From positions 43,622,044 through 43,686,043 of the forward strand of contig NC_072897.1 of the NCBI RefSeq assembly GCF_027943255.1: DNA of 64,000 nt, written 5' to 3'. Shown here in pieces: positions 33,458-44,497 of this stretch (positions are counted from its first letter, which is position 1; the number at the start of each line of letters is the position of its first letter). The DNA is from Anastrepha obliqua (lineage: Eukaryota > Arthropoda > Insecta > Diptera > Tephritidae). The notes below the pieces were generated by a model. The model was not told the DNA's origin. It saw only the letters and a list, made by a program, of their open reading frames with translations, and did no database searches. Made by a program: the position numbers and the translations under genes.

Positions 33458-36117
33458 CCCCAGAACACACACCCGGGTACAAATGTATCCACTTCAATTT
33501 TGAAGTGTTGTAACTTTTGAACCGCTGTACCTCTATACCGCTAACTTCGGATCTAGGAAGATTATTTAGTTTTGAGTTCAAATTCAAAATTTGAACCAGA
33601 TCGGACTATTGGTTCAGGAGCTACAGCCTTCCAAACACATTATATACGTAAACACACACGCGGGATACGTTTGTACCCCAATAGTAAAAATCCTCATAAT
33701 AATCAAAAAAAAAAAAAACATTTTTTATATTATTTTTTTATTTGAAAAATTAAAAATATTCATTTCACACATTATATTATTGACTTTTATTATAAAAATT
33801 ATAAAAATGCATCTTATATCTAAGGAAAATCATGGCAAATAGAGCAATTTGTTGATGTGACCGAATGTTCAAGACACATTGGCTTCTTACATTTGGCGCA
33901 CAGCTTTCTGGTTTTTCTACGGCGTTTTTCCTCTTGTGCGTAACATAAATAGCAAGATCCGGACACAGGTTTTGGCGTGCGCGCCGCGGCAGATGTAGAT
34001 GCTGCTGTTGACACCATTGATTCCAGCGGTCGGTTGAAATATGCTTCAATAGCAATTTTAGTCGAAAAATTTCGCGTCACTTGACGATTTATGGCTCTGG
34101 CTTCGATAATGGTCATACACAATGCTTCAGCCAAGCTGCGCAGGATCTGCTTACGCTTGTTGTTTGTTCTCCAAGGCAACATAGGGTTATTCAAATCGTA
34201 GACAATGTAGGCTGCAAGAGCTGTAATGTTCAACATGTTGAAGAACATCGCTAGTGGCCATCGTTTTGTTTGTCTTTGTGTTGGATATTCCGCAAACATT
34301 TGGTCCATTCGATCAACACCACCTTTGGTACGATTATAATATTCAATTATTTCAGGTTTCCCACTGTCAGCTATTTCAGCATCATTATGCATGGTCGAAA
34401 GCAAAATTACTGCTTTATTTTTTTTGGGAACATAAGAGCACATTGTCACATTATTTTTGAAGCCAAATGTCGTTGAACCAATTGTCCTGTTTTTGTTCTG
34501 CTTCATTTCTTGAGGAATATATGATTTGTTTTTGCGCAAAGCTCCAACGATCGTGAGTTTCCAGGTGAGAAGCAGTTCTGCAACTGGCAAGGTCATAAAA
34601 AAATTGTCCATTGTAATGTTTCGGCCACTTCCTTGGTATTTGGCAGACAAATCCTTCACCACTCGTTCGCCTTGGTTCGTTTCCCTACCAGTTTCTGCTT
34701 GGCCAGTATATATTTGTCCATGCAGTGGATATGCATTTATGGCATCGCAAATCCACCAAACCTTGACACCATATTTAGCAGGTTTTGACGGTATGTACTG
34801 CGTAAACCGTGTGCGTCCACGGTAAGGAAATAATTGTTCATCAATCGTAAAGCATGAGCTGGGCTTTTAATGTGCAGCAAGATTATTGTTCATCATCGTC
34901 CACAACTCACTGATCGGTGCTGCTTTATCAGTTAGTAAGCGTGTTGCGCGAGTGTTTTTATCGTCAAATCTTAGGAACCGTTTCCTTTGCTAACTTATTT
35001 GTGTGGCGCATAATTATATCAGCCATTTCAACGTTCATGAAACATTTGAATGTTTGCTCTATTGACAACATTTCAGTGCATCTAGCTGGTCCAGAACGTT
35101 CTCTTATAATATTTTGTCTGAGTACCTGACGACTTAATATACATTTGGTTCTTTCATCCACTCAGTACCATCACGTGCAACAAATTTTTCGCCACTAGCA
35201 GGTACTTCATTATTTTCTTCTACTTCTTCTTCTTCATCATCCTCATAGTCCGCATAATCAGGTAATACTTCTGCGGCACTTTGCGAAACTTCAGCATCGT
35301 CATCAGCAATTTCAATGTCATTGAATTGAATTTCTTCTTCATATTCTGAGTCAAAGTCATAGGGAGCGTCATCGTCACAAATTATCAAATAAAGATTGTA
35401 TATATGATTCTCGCTGTTCCTCAGTTAGCCTGCATAATAAAAAAAATTAGTATATGTTTACATTGTTGCTTATTTTACATTTTTTACCTTCTATATGCTG
35501 CACTTGATAAATATTCCTTTCTTCTTGAAGTCATTTCGTATCCAGTTATTTATAGTTTCAGTTATATTTATATTCACTTACATTTTCACTTCTTACACTT
35601 TTGAGCACCAAACAATAATGAAAATATCAACAGGCAGCATTTATAACAACACTTCGTGTGAAAACAACCCTTGCAGCTGCATATAAAATACAAAAACCAG
35701 TTATACCAGTGTATTTGCTACCTACGTACCCATACCTTGCGCGACCTTTTTGCACATATCTTTTGAACCAGGTAGAATATTTCAATGAAATAAAAACCAA
35801 AATGTGTATTCGTTGGTACTCTACAAGTATATTATTATAAATTATATTATTTTGTTTTGCATTTATCAGGACAACAACAAAAACAAAAATCAAACTGTTG
35901 CATGTCCTGACTTTATTTGCCCATATCGCTGGAACCAGTAGGAATATTCGAATGAAACAAAAGACAAAATACTTGCTATATATTAAAATATACATTTCAA
36001 AAAAAAAATCATAGAAATCGGTTGAATAAGCATTAAAAAACCGCAAAATAAGGTCCCGGGTACAAACGTATCCCGGGTGTGTGTTTACGTGGTATTTTCT
36101 GGGTGTGTGTTCTAGGG
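33458..36117 (-). mobile_element. piggyBac transposon
   Basis: Flanked by TTAA on both sides (33454-33457, 36118-36121). The left end CCCCAGAACACACACCCGGG and the inverted right end CCCTAGAACACACACCCAGA match. Each end has a second subterminal block (CGTAAACACACACSCGGGAT) at about 33649 and about 36090. The transposase is on the minus strand and its 5' part includes an intron. The right half of the element is duplicated in inverted orientation at 39073-40026. Confidence 0.93.
33820..35534 (-). pseudogene. piggyBac transposase, nearly complete but broken
   Basis: Exon 1 starts at 35534 (MTSRRKEYLSSAAYR) and a 58-bp intron follows. Exon 2 begins with a very acidic N-terminal region (DDDAPYDFDSEYEEE and EDDEEEEVEE near 35230-35370). 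The DDD catalytic core shows TIDEQLFPYRGRTRF (first Asp, near 34840), RNITMDNFFMTLP (second Asp, near 34610) and KGGVDRMDQMF (third Asp, near 34310). A C-terminal cysteine-rich domain closes it (CYLCYAQEEKRRRKTRKLC and following, 33850-33960). Lesions: a 2-bp deletion near 35390 relative to the duplicate copy, a frame change near 34970 and an in-frame TAA near 34868. Length agrees with about 560-600 residues of the family. Confidence 0.9.
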
Positions 36118-36244
36118 TTAAGAAATTCAACTCGAAAATTACCTCACCACAAATTAACAGTAGGAAACTAATTAATATGGCTGCCGGAGAGAAATGAGAG
36201 GGAGAGAGTGTAAAAAAATGTGATTTACACTAGCTTACATTTGC

Positions 36245-36412
36245 TCCAAGTATATTTCTGCCTTTTCATCTCCTCATAAAAATATCTGCCGTTCGGAGTC
36301 GGCTTGAAACTGTAGGTCCCTACATGTGGAACAACATCAAGACGCACACCACAAATTGGAGGAGGAGCTCGGCCAAACATCCAAAAAAGGTATACGCGCC
36401 AATTATATTATA
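36245..36412 (+). mobile_element. SINE fragment (5' truncated)
   Basis: Begins at AAGTATATTTCTGCC and includes TTCGGAGTCGGCTTGAAACT and AACATCAAGACGCACACCAC of the SINE body; the tRNA-like head is absent. The mirror copy is at 38786-38940 in the other palindrome arm. Confidence 0.85.
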
Positions 36413-36597
36413 TATTGTATATATAGTATATACATATTTACACTTATGTAGAAAATAACTTAATATTACGTATTAATATAATTTACATTTACATATTTTA
36501 TTTTATTCATTTACATTTACATATTTTATAATATTTGTATATTTAATTTCCATTATCTCAAATTTCAAACAATATTTCTATTAATATAGCTACTTAA

Positions 36598-37399
36598 TCT
36601 TATATATAAAATAAAGTCAACTTTTTGTGTGTGTTCGCTAACCGGCCATGTCTTTGCACCGAATGAAACCAAACTTACACACATTGTTAAGTAGGTATTG
36701 AAGATGGTTTACGTATAGTTTGGATGCCTATTGGTGTATAGGGCTCGAGATATGGGTCAAAACGTGGACCCGGGTAACCTTCGGATGTGCATGTACAATA
36801 TGGTTATCAAATGGAAGCTGTTGGTGAATACTTTAGTACAGAGTATTTTTCATGCCGCTCCGTGACTAGGGCCTCGAGATAGAGACCAACACGTGGACCC
36901 TAGAATGTGTTTGTACAATATGGATATCAATTGGAAGCTGTTGGTGAATGCTTTAGTTCAGAGTATTTTTCATGCCGCTCCGTGACTGAGGTCTCGAGAT
37001 ATAGGTCAAAACGTGGACCCAGGTAACCTTCGGATGCGTATGTACAATATGGGTATCAAATGGAAGCTGTTGGTGAAAGCCTTAGTTCAGAGTATTTTTC
37101 ATGCCGCTCCGTGACTGAGGTCTCGAGACATAGGTCAAAACGTGGACCCAGGTAACCTTCGGATGTGTATGTACAATATGGGTCTCAAATGGAAGCTGTT
37201 GGTGAATGTTTTAGTTCAGAGTATTTTTCATGCCGCTCCGTGACTAGGGTCTCGAGATAGAGCCCAAAACGTGGTATTGAATAAAGAAATAAATAATATG
37301 AGAATAGAGAAATAAATAATATGAAAACCATATCTTTTCTGTTCTAAACCATATCTATTCTATTTTAGTGTGCCCAGCGAAGCGGGCCGGGTTTGCTAG
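36598..37399 (+). mobile_element. Non-autonomous Helitron with minisatellite
   Basis: Begins TCTTATATATAAAATAAAGT and ends GGGTTTGCTAG, with the same termini and AGCGAAGC hairpin loop as the 2.7-kb Helitron. The other palindrome arm keeps the empty site TACTTAATACTAA, which shows precise insertion between A (36597) and T (37400) with no duplication. It has no coding sequence; most of it is a tandem repeat of about 129-bp units. Confidence 0.95.
36762..37280 (+). repeat. Minisatellite, about 129-bp unit, four copies
   Basis: Units begin at ACGTGGACCC (36762, 36891, about 37011, about 37140) with a final partial at 37269. Each unit contains TGTACAATATGG, GGAAGCTGTTGGTGAA and CATGCCGCTCCGTGACT. 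The second unit lacks about 9 bp (GTAACCTTC). Helitrons often carry such tandem repeats. Confidence 0.9.
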
Positions 37400-37424
37400 T
37401 ACTAACTTAAATTTAATAAATAAA

Positions 37425-37588
37425 TGGAAAAATGATTTTTTGAAGTACTTTGAAGATTGGAAGCAAGGTTGGCACAAGTGCATAATATCTCATGGGGATT
37501 ACTTTGAAGGGGACAAAATAGATATTAATGGATAAATAAATAACTGTGGTCAAAACATTAAAATTGCGATACTTTTTGAACACACCTC
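37425..37588 (+). pseudogene. Mariner transposase C-terminus and 3' TIR
   Basis: The coding end DFLKYFEDWKQGWHKCIISH then GDYFEGDKIDING matches the conserved tail of mariner transposases. The terminal TTGAACACACCTCG sits next to TA at 37589-37590. Only the last 40 or so codons remain. Confidence 0.8.
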
Positions 37589-38119
37589 GTACATGTGTAT
37601 GTGGCAGCTCGCACTTGTCACAGCAAAAATATTACAATTAACAAAAACTGCCCAAGGCATCCAGGGCACATTCATAAGCGCAGCATTGTGCCAAAAATTA
37701 TGAATTATGAAGCGTCAGCAAAATTGCTTCATAATTTACTTAAACAACTTTTTAGGTCTTTACCATGAAGAAGCACATTATTATTTGATATGCGAATTTT
37801 ACTGTTCAAGAGGAAAAGTATGTATTACATTTTAGAAATAAAAAGTGCATATTTATTGAAAAATATTAGTTTAACAATTTGCGGCGTTGGTCTCTGTTGT
37901 TATGAACAATGCTGTAGGTAAATACAACTCAAAGTACCTTCAGTGATTTCTTCAATATTAAATGTTGGGCACTTTCGGCTTCATCCAGAGGCTGAATGTA
38001 TGTACAGTAAGCTGCACTCTGGTTTCAGACTAAGTTTCGAACTCTGCACCTATATACATAGGTTTTTGTGCACTATTTATCAGTTGGAGAACTACATACG
38101 TAAAGTAAAATACTAATTA
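37569..38119 (-). repeat. Palindrome spacer: dispersed repeat A, right half
   Basis: About 37591-38119 on the minus strand matches 10261-10760 (TTAATTAGTATTTTACTTTA at the start, ATTTTTGCTGTGACAAGTGC near the end). It starts at the TTAATTAG where the left-half copy at 33106-33457 was cut. The first 20 bases (37569-37588) are the end of the mariner TIR. Confidence 0.75.
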
Positions 38120-38417
38120 ATTTTAATGTTTTGACCACAGTTATTTATTTATCCATTAATATCTATTTTGTCCCCTTCAAAGTAATCCCCATGAGATATT
38201 ATGCACTTGTGCCAACCTTTCTTCCAATCTTCGAAGTACTTCAAAAAATCATTTTTTCATTTATTTATTAAATTTAAATTAGTATTAAGTAGCTAATAGA
38301 AATATTGTTTAAAATTTGAGATAATGGAAATTAAATATACAAATATTATAAAATATGTAAATGTAAATGAATAAAATAAAATATGTAAATGTAAATTATA
38401 TTAATACGTAATATTAA

Positions 38418-38736
38418 CACTTTATCGACCGGTTGTGGTTGAGGCTGCCACTCAGTAAGTACCGGCTAAATTTGCACTATGCATTGTGTTGTTCTTATTC
38501 CTTTTGTTTTAAAGTAATGGAATTTTATTGATATTTATACTTTATTTTGTATTTGTTTTATACAAGGAGAGGTCAGTACAAAGCTGCAAATAATTAACGA
38601 CGTTGGCGCTGCGTAGTTATAAAAAGAGCAACCCACTGACAAAAACCGTCGATAACCAAAAGCCGATTAAAAAGCTACCGGTCAATAAGCGCTGGCAATC
38701 GAAAAGCCTATAAATAGGCTACCGGTCGATAAAGTG
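38418..38736. mobile_element. 319-bp MITE with TTAA target duplication
   Basis: Perfect 16-bp ends CACTTTATCGACCGGT and ACCGGTCGATAAAGTG lie between TTAA copies (38414-38417, 38737-38740). The left palindrome arm keeps the empty site ACTTAATATTACG, confirming the insertion. No ORF. The TTAA suggests piggyBac-type mobilisation, but these ends do not match either piggyBac in the window. Confidence 0.93.
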
Positions 38737-38785
38737 TTAAGTTATTTTCTACATAAGTGTAAATATGTATATATATACAATATAT

Positions 38786-38940
38786 AATTGGCGCGTATAC
38801 CTTTTTTGGATGTTTGGCCGAGCTCCTCCTCCAATTTGTGGTGTGCGTCTTGATGTTGTTCCACATGTAGGGACCTACAGTTTCAAGCCGACTCCGAACG
38901 GCAGATATTTTTATGAGGAGATGAAAAGGCAGAAATATAC
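38786..38940 (-). mobile_element. SINE fragment in the right palindrome arm
   Basis: Inverted duplicate of 36245-36412 with the same truncation point, so it arose by the palindrome duplication and not by a second insertion. Confidence 0.85.
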
Positions 38941-39072
38941 TTGGAGCAAATGTAAGCTAGTGTAAATCACATTTTTTTACACTCTCTCCCTCTCATTTCT
39001 CTCCGGCAGCCATATTAATTAGTTTCCTACTGTTAATTTGTGGTGAGGTAATTTTCGAGTTGAATTTCTTAA

Positions 39073-40026
39073 CCCTAGAACACACACCCAGAAAATACCA
39101 CGTAAACACACACCCGGGATACGTTTGTACCCGGGACCTTATTTTGCGGTTTTTTAATGCTTATTCAACCGATTTCTATGATTTTTTTTTTTGAAATGTA
39201 TATTCTAATATATAGCAAGTATTTTGTCTTTTGTTTCATTCGAATATTCCTACTGGTTCCAGCGATATGGGCAAATAAAGTCAGGACATGCAACAGTTTG
39301 ATTTTTGTTTTTGTTGTTGTCCTGATAAATGCAAAACAAAATAATATAATTTATAATAATATACTTGTAGAGTACCAACGAATACACATTTTGGTTTTTA
39401 TTTCATTGAAATATTCTACCTGGTTCAAAAGATATGTGCAAAAAGGTCGCGCAAGGTATGGGTACGTAGGTAGCAAATACACTGGTATAACTGGTTTTTG
39501 TATTTTATATGCAGCTGCAAGGGTTGTTTTCACACGAAGTGTTGTTATAAATGCTGCCTGTTGATATTTTCATTATTGTTTGGTGCTCAAAAGTGTAAGA
39601 AGTGAAAATGTAAGTGAATATAAATATAACTGAAACTATAAATAACTGGATACGAAATGACTTCAAGAAGAAAGGAATATTTATCAAGTGCAGCATATAG
39701 AAGGTAAAAAATGTAAAATAAGCAACAATGTAAACATATACTAATTTTTTTTATTATGCAGGCTAACTGAGGAACAGCGAGAATCATATATACAATCTTT
39801 ATTTGATGAAATTTGTGACGATGACGCTCCCTATGACTTTGACTCAGAATATGAAGAAGAAATTCAATTCAATGACATTGAAATTGCTGATGACGATGCT
39901 GAAGTTTCGCAAAGTGCCGCAGAAGTATTACCTGATTATGCGGACTATGAGGATGATGAAGAAGAAGAAGTAGAAGAAAATAATGAAGTACCTGCTAGTG
40001 GCGAAAAATTTGTTGCACGTGATGGT
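39073..40026 (+). pseudogene. Duplicate piggyBac 5' half with exon 1 and part of exon 2
   Basis: Starts with the element end after TTAA. Exon 1 is 39657-39703. Exon 2 (39762-40026) is open and reads RLTEEQRESYIQSLFDEICD into the acidic region, ending at FVARDG where the RTE-like sequence begins. Compared with the copy on the other arm it lacks the 2-bp deletion near 35390, so it preserves the frame there. The catalytic domain is absent. Confidence 0.88.
39704..39761 (+). other. Predicted 58-bp intron of piggyBac transposase
   Basis: The donor AG/GTAAAAA follows AGCATATAGAAG, and the acceptor TTTTTTTTATTATGCAG precedes GCTAACTGAGG. Splicing joins the short first exon in frame to the acidic exon. 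The same intron lies inverted in the other palindrome arm at about 35430-35487. Confidence 0.65.
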
Positions 40027-42640
40027 GGACGTGCACGTGGAGGAGGCCTTCCTCCTCCTCTGCTACCACCAGCTGGTACCGCATCGAATACTTTCTTTAT
40101 TCGCTGCGCTATGTCTATGTCGTCATACAGCTCATACAGCTCATCGTTCCATCGTCTGCGATATTCGCCTTTGCCAACGTGCAAAGGTCCAAAAATCTTA
40201 CTCAGAATATTTCTCTCGAACACTCCAAACGTCACTTCATCGGATGCTGTCATCGTCCAAGCTTCTGCGCCATACGTTAGGACGAGCATGATGAGAGTCT
40301 TATAGAGTGTTAGTTTTGTTCGTCAAGAGAGGACTTTACTGCTCAGTTGCCTACTTAGTCCAAAGTAGCACTTGTTGGCAAGAGAGATTCTACTTTGGAT
40401 TTCAAAGCTGACATTGTTATCGGTGTTAATGCTGGTTCCTAAATAAACGAAGTCTTTTACAACCCCGAAATTATAACTGTCAACGGTGACGTGGGTGCCG
40501 ATACGCGAGTGCGCCGACTTCTTGTTTGAAGACAGGAGGTACTTCGTTTTGTCCTCGTTCACCACCAAACCCATTCGCTTTGCCTCTTTATCCAGTTTGG
40601 AGAAGTCAGAACTAACAGCGCGGTTGTTAAGGCCGATAATGACGATATCATCGGCATACGCCAACAATTGTACGCTCTTATAAAAAATTTGCCTTAGCGA
40701 TTAAGTTCTGCTTCTTGTACGATCCTCTCCAACATCAGGTTAAAGAAGTCACACGACAGCGAGTCACACTGTCTGAAACCTCTTTTGGTATAGAACGGCT
40801 CGGATAGGTCCTTCCCAATTCTGACGGCGCTGCTGGTGTTGAGCAACGTCATCTTGCATAGCCGTATTAGTTTTGCGGGGATACCAAATTCAGACATAGC
40901 GGCATACAAGTAACTCCTTTCCGTACTGTCGAATGCAGCTTTGAAATCGACGAAAAGATGGTGTGTGTCAATTTTTCTTTCGTGGGTCTTTTCCAAGATT
41001 TGGCGTATTGTGAATATTTGGTAGACTTTCCGGGTCTAAAGCCACACTGATAAGGTCCAATCAGTCGGTTGACGGGCCTTTCACACAATACGCTTGCTAA
41101 AACCTTATAGGTGATATTTAGAAGACTAATCTCGCGGTAATTGGCACAGGTTGCAGGATCACCCTTCTTATGGATTGTGCAGAGCACACTTAAACTCCAA
41201 TTGGCAGGCATGCTTTCATCCGACCATATTTTGCATAGGAGCTGATGCATGCACCTTACCAGCTCCTCGCCGTCATGTTTGAATAGCTCAGCCGGCAGTC
41301 CGTCGGCGCCCGCGGCTTTGTTGTTCTTTAGCCGCGTTATCGCTATTCTCACCTCGTCATGGTCGGGCAGCGGAACGTCAATTCCGTCGTCTACGATTGG
41401 GGTATCGGGATCATCATATTCTCTTTGACATGCGCAGCTATCACTATTAAGTAGGTTCGAGAAGTGTTCCCTCCATAATTTAAGAATGCTCTGGATGTCG
41501 GTCACCAGATCGCCGTCTTTGTTCTTACAGGATTACGCCCCGGTCTTGAAACCTTCTGTAAGCCGCCGAACTTTCTGGTAGAATTTTCGGGCGTTGTTCC
41601 TGTTGGCCAGCAGCTCAAGCTCCTCGCACTCACGTATTTCGGCCTCTCGTTTCTTCTGTCGAATAATACGTCTCTCTTCTTTTCTTAGCTCTCTACAGCG
41701 ATCCCACATGGCTCGCGTTACGCCCGATCGCAGCGTGGCTCTATAGGCAGCATCTTTTCTTTCGGTGGCAGCATGACATTCCTCGTCGTACCAATTGTTT
41801 TTTCGGGCTCGCCGGAATCCGATTTCTTCTTCGGCGGCGGTACGTAGAGAACGAGAAATGTTGCTCCATTGCTCGTGCATGCCGGTTTGTTGGGCAGTAC
41901 TCTCTGAGAGCAAGAGTGAGAGTCGAGTGGCGAATCTTCTGGCTGTCTGTTGTGATTGCAGCTTTTCGATGTCGAACATTCTTTGCGTAGTTAGATGGAC
42001 GCTTTTCGCTGCACAGAGGCGTGTGCGCAGTTAAGATTCAACAAGGTAATGATCCGAGTCGATGTTGGGTCCTCGGATCATACGTACATCTAATACACTG
42101 GAAGCGTGTCTTCCATCTATCACAACATGATCGTTCTGGTTTCGTGTTTTTCGATCAGGGGACAGCCAGGTAGCTTGGTGGATCTTTTTATACTGTAATC
42201 TGATGCTGCAGACTACCATGTTTCGGGCCCCGGCGAAGTCGATCAGCCTCTGTCCGTTATCGGATGTTTGGTTGTGCAGGCTGAATTTTCCGACTGGGGG
42301 ACCGAAAATTGCCTGTTTGCCCACCCTGGCTTTGAAGTCGCCAAGCACGATTTTTATGTCGTGGCGGGGACAGCGCTCATAAGAACGTTCCAAGTTCTCA
42401 TAGAAGGAATCTTTGTTCGCATCGTCCTTCTCTTCCGTCGGAGCGTGGGCGCAAATCAGCGAGATGTTAAAAAATCGCACTTTGATGCAGATTATTGCAA
42501 GACACTCGTCCACCGGAGTGAACGACAGTACGTGGCGACGAAGTCTCTCTCCCACAACAAATCCGACATCGAATTTGTGCTCCTTTACATGGCAGCTGTA
42601 GTAGACGTCGCAAGGTCCAAAACCAGCGCACAACCAGCTA
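40027..42640 (-). pseudogene. RTE-like non-LTR retrotransposon, endonuclease-RT, decayed
   Basis: On the minus strand the endonuclease spans 42633-42031 with KIVLGDFKARVGK and the catalytic NIDSDHYLVES end. A linker of charged helices follows (41979-41533). Reverse transcriptase fragments are 41505-40867 (RLKNNKAAGADGLPAELF, LCTIHKKGDPATCANYREIS, YQCGFRPGKST), 40996-40694 (FVDFKAAFDSTER) and 40667-40323 (YADD). The C-terminal part is LTYGAEAWTMTASDE and RRWNDELYELYDDID. Several frameshifts separate the pieces. I place it near RTE by the craniofacial-development-protein-2-like endonuclease; the clade is not certain. Its 3' end is fused to the palindrome arm at 40026. The first EN residues near 42640-42820 are unclear. 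Confidence 0.85.
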
Positions 42641-42822
42641 TCCTGGAATGCTTCGCCTACCCAGAGGATACGTGGTCTAATCCCGGACGTTGTGAGCTGC
42701 TTGAACCATATGCAGAAGAATCGTCCAGACCACTCCCAAGTGAATGGCGATCAGTAACCTTCCCCACTTGCGTGGACTTCTACACATGGAACCATCCTCC
42801 ATCACCCTGAGTTGACTCAGTC

Positions 42823-43321
42823 AGTAATTATAAGCTAACCCGAAACAATGATCAGCGAATTGCTTCAGCGACATTTTCTGCATAATTTTCGGTTCTTGTT
42901 AACTACAATCATCAATCCATGATCACTTCAAACCGTGTGATTCGCTGAGCCAGCATACCCGAAACCAAATACCAGCGTAGAAGACACTGCACGCAAGTTA
43001 CATGATTGGCACATAACACAGATACACCAAACATGAATGCACCAGTGGCTTCTACATACTCTCTAAAAATTAACTTTAGGAAATAAGTAAAACCATTCAA
43101 GAAGATCTAGCATTTATTTTATTGCGTTCAATTTTGTTTATTATTTATTGCGTAAGTTATCGGATGAATTGACCCAAAAAAACATCAAAGAAACAGAATT
43201 GTAAAAAGTCAAAAAGTCTTCAGATTCGAAACAACCAAAACAGTTCATATCATCAAATAAAATATTTAAAAATTAATTTATTGTTCTTTTAGTGCAAGCT
43301 GAAAGACTTAGAAAATATAAT
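42823..43321 (+). repeat. 5' LTR of a gypsy/errantivirus-like element
   Basis: Begins AGTAATTATAAGC and ends AAAATATAAT directly before a TGGCGCAGTCG primer-binding site. AGT...AAT ends and this PBS are typical of insect gypsy/errantivirus LTRs. No second LTR was found in the window, so the left boundary rests on the terminal motif only. Confidence 0.65.
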
Positions 43322-43333
43322 TGGCGCAGTCGA
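43322..43333 (+). other. Primer-binding site of the gypsy-like element
   Basis: TGGCGCAGTCGA closely matches the PBS of Drosophila gypsy-group elements (TGGCGCAGTCGG), which pairs with a lysine or serine tRNA end depending on the element. It sits two bases before the gag ATG. Confidence 0.7.
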
Positions 43334-43961
43334 CATGAAACGGGTTTCGTTTTTGAGAGAAATAGAACAACAACAACAAACCCTACAACAAAAACTACAG
43401 CAACAGCAGGAATTTCTATTTCACATGACGACAAGGGATATCATAGCTCAGTTTCGACGCATTAAGCCTCTTGATGATAACCTCAATCCAAGAGCGTTCA
43501 TAAACTACGTGGAAGTCAATTCGTCCCTATGTGAAAGCAATCAAGGGCTGACTGAGCTTTGCTTGATGATAGTGGCAAAAGAGAAAATCCTAGGAAACGC
43601 TAGCTGCAGATTAAGGGAACTACAAGGGAATCTTACATGGGAGAAGATAAAATCAAAAATCCTTGAAGAGTTCAGCTCAAAAAAGCGCTATAGAAAAGTA
43701 TTTAACCATTGCCGGTTGATCAAAGTACGAAATTTAAAATAATTGTTTCATGAATTTAAAATATGTAAATACGAAATAAATGACATATATTTATCTGACC
43801 AGATAATGTGGACAGGGACCTGGTGGTCATATTACTAGAAAAAACTGACGGACAAATTAGGACTCATTTGATTGAAATTGATAGATTGAATGAGATAATA
43901 ACAAAATATACTAAATTGAAACTATTAGATGACTTTGGGGTCATAAACAAAGTGAACGGAT

Positions 43962-44282
43962 GCTTTCCATTTCAATTCAACCGGGCTATTCGGGTCATGT
44001 TCTTCGATTTCGATGTAACTCAAATATGTTGCTCTCTGGTCAAAATAATGAGACACGTATTTTTTTGTTCGCCCGAAAAAAATTTTTTTCAAGATTTATC
44101 GGCAATTTTGTTTTTCGGCTCGAAATCGATTTTTTTTAATTATATAAGCAATTTTTTTTTAAATGCTCATAACTTAGTCAAAAATGAACCGATTTTAATA
44201 ATTCTGGGTTCAAAACGATCGCCATTACTTGCACGAGCGACTTCATGTAGAAGCAATTGCGAAAAAAAGTTAAACATTTTTT
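43962..44282 (+). repeat. Left arm of the palindrome inside Gag
   Basis: Inverted match to 44498-44925, starting with GATGCTTTCCATTTCAATTC and including CTCTGGTCAAAATAATGAGA and ACGAGCGACTTCATGTAGAA. The first 70 bases are the reverse complement of Gag coding sequence that occurs in sense at 44837-44925. Confidence 0.85.
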
Positions 44283-44497
44283 ATTTTGCAAACAAAAAAA
44301 TCGAAATTTTTTCGAAATTCAATATTTTAAAAAGTGTATTTTTTTTTATAACTATTTCCAAATCAAGAGGACACCTCAAACTTCAATTGAGCTGAATGCC
44401 CAGTAGCTAAAATGAGTTGTTTTTGAGTAATGAATTTTTGAGTAAAAAGCCTGTTTCGCTCTTTTTGTTTTTTCCAGAATAAAAAAATTTCAACTAC

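Larger units (their letters stand above)
35167..37568 (+). repeat. Left arm of a large imperfect palindrome
   Basis: Pairs with 38120-40026 in inverted orientation. It contains the right part of piggyBac, its TTAA flank, a SINE fragment, an AT-rich stretch and a mariner 3' end. A Helitron at 36598-37399 interrupts this arm only. At the outer limit both arms share GCGAAAAATTTGTTGCACGT, read outward, and diverge after GTGATGGT. Confidence 0.9.
38120..40026 (-). repeat. Right arm of the large imperfect palindrome
   Basis: Inverted copy of 35167-37568 lacking the Helitron and containing its own TTAA MITE. In order: mariner tail (38120-38270), AT-rich segment, SINE fragment (38786-38940), piggyBac right end with TTAA at 39069-39072, and piggyBac 5' exons to 40026. 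Substitutions between arms are few by eye (for example near 38220). Confidence 0.9.

Noticed and set aside
35627..36130. Open frames inside the piggyBac end and their mirror copies at 39157-39564
   Set aside because: They lie in the piggyBac subterminal non-coding region and its inverted duplicate; hydrophobic composition comes from AT-rich DNA.
36762..37280. Regular repeats that could suggest a CRISPR-like array
   Set aside because: Units of about 129 bp are contiguous without unique spacers, inside a eukaryotic Helitron; this is a minisatellite.
40054..40075. Shared CACCAGCTGGTACCGCATCG at 40069 and 53189 as a separate repeat
   Set aside because: Both lie in the C-terminal coding end of the same RTE-like family (VFDAVPAGG), so no extra element is needed.
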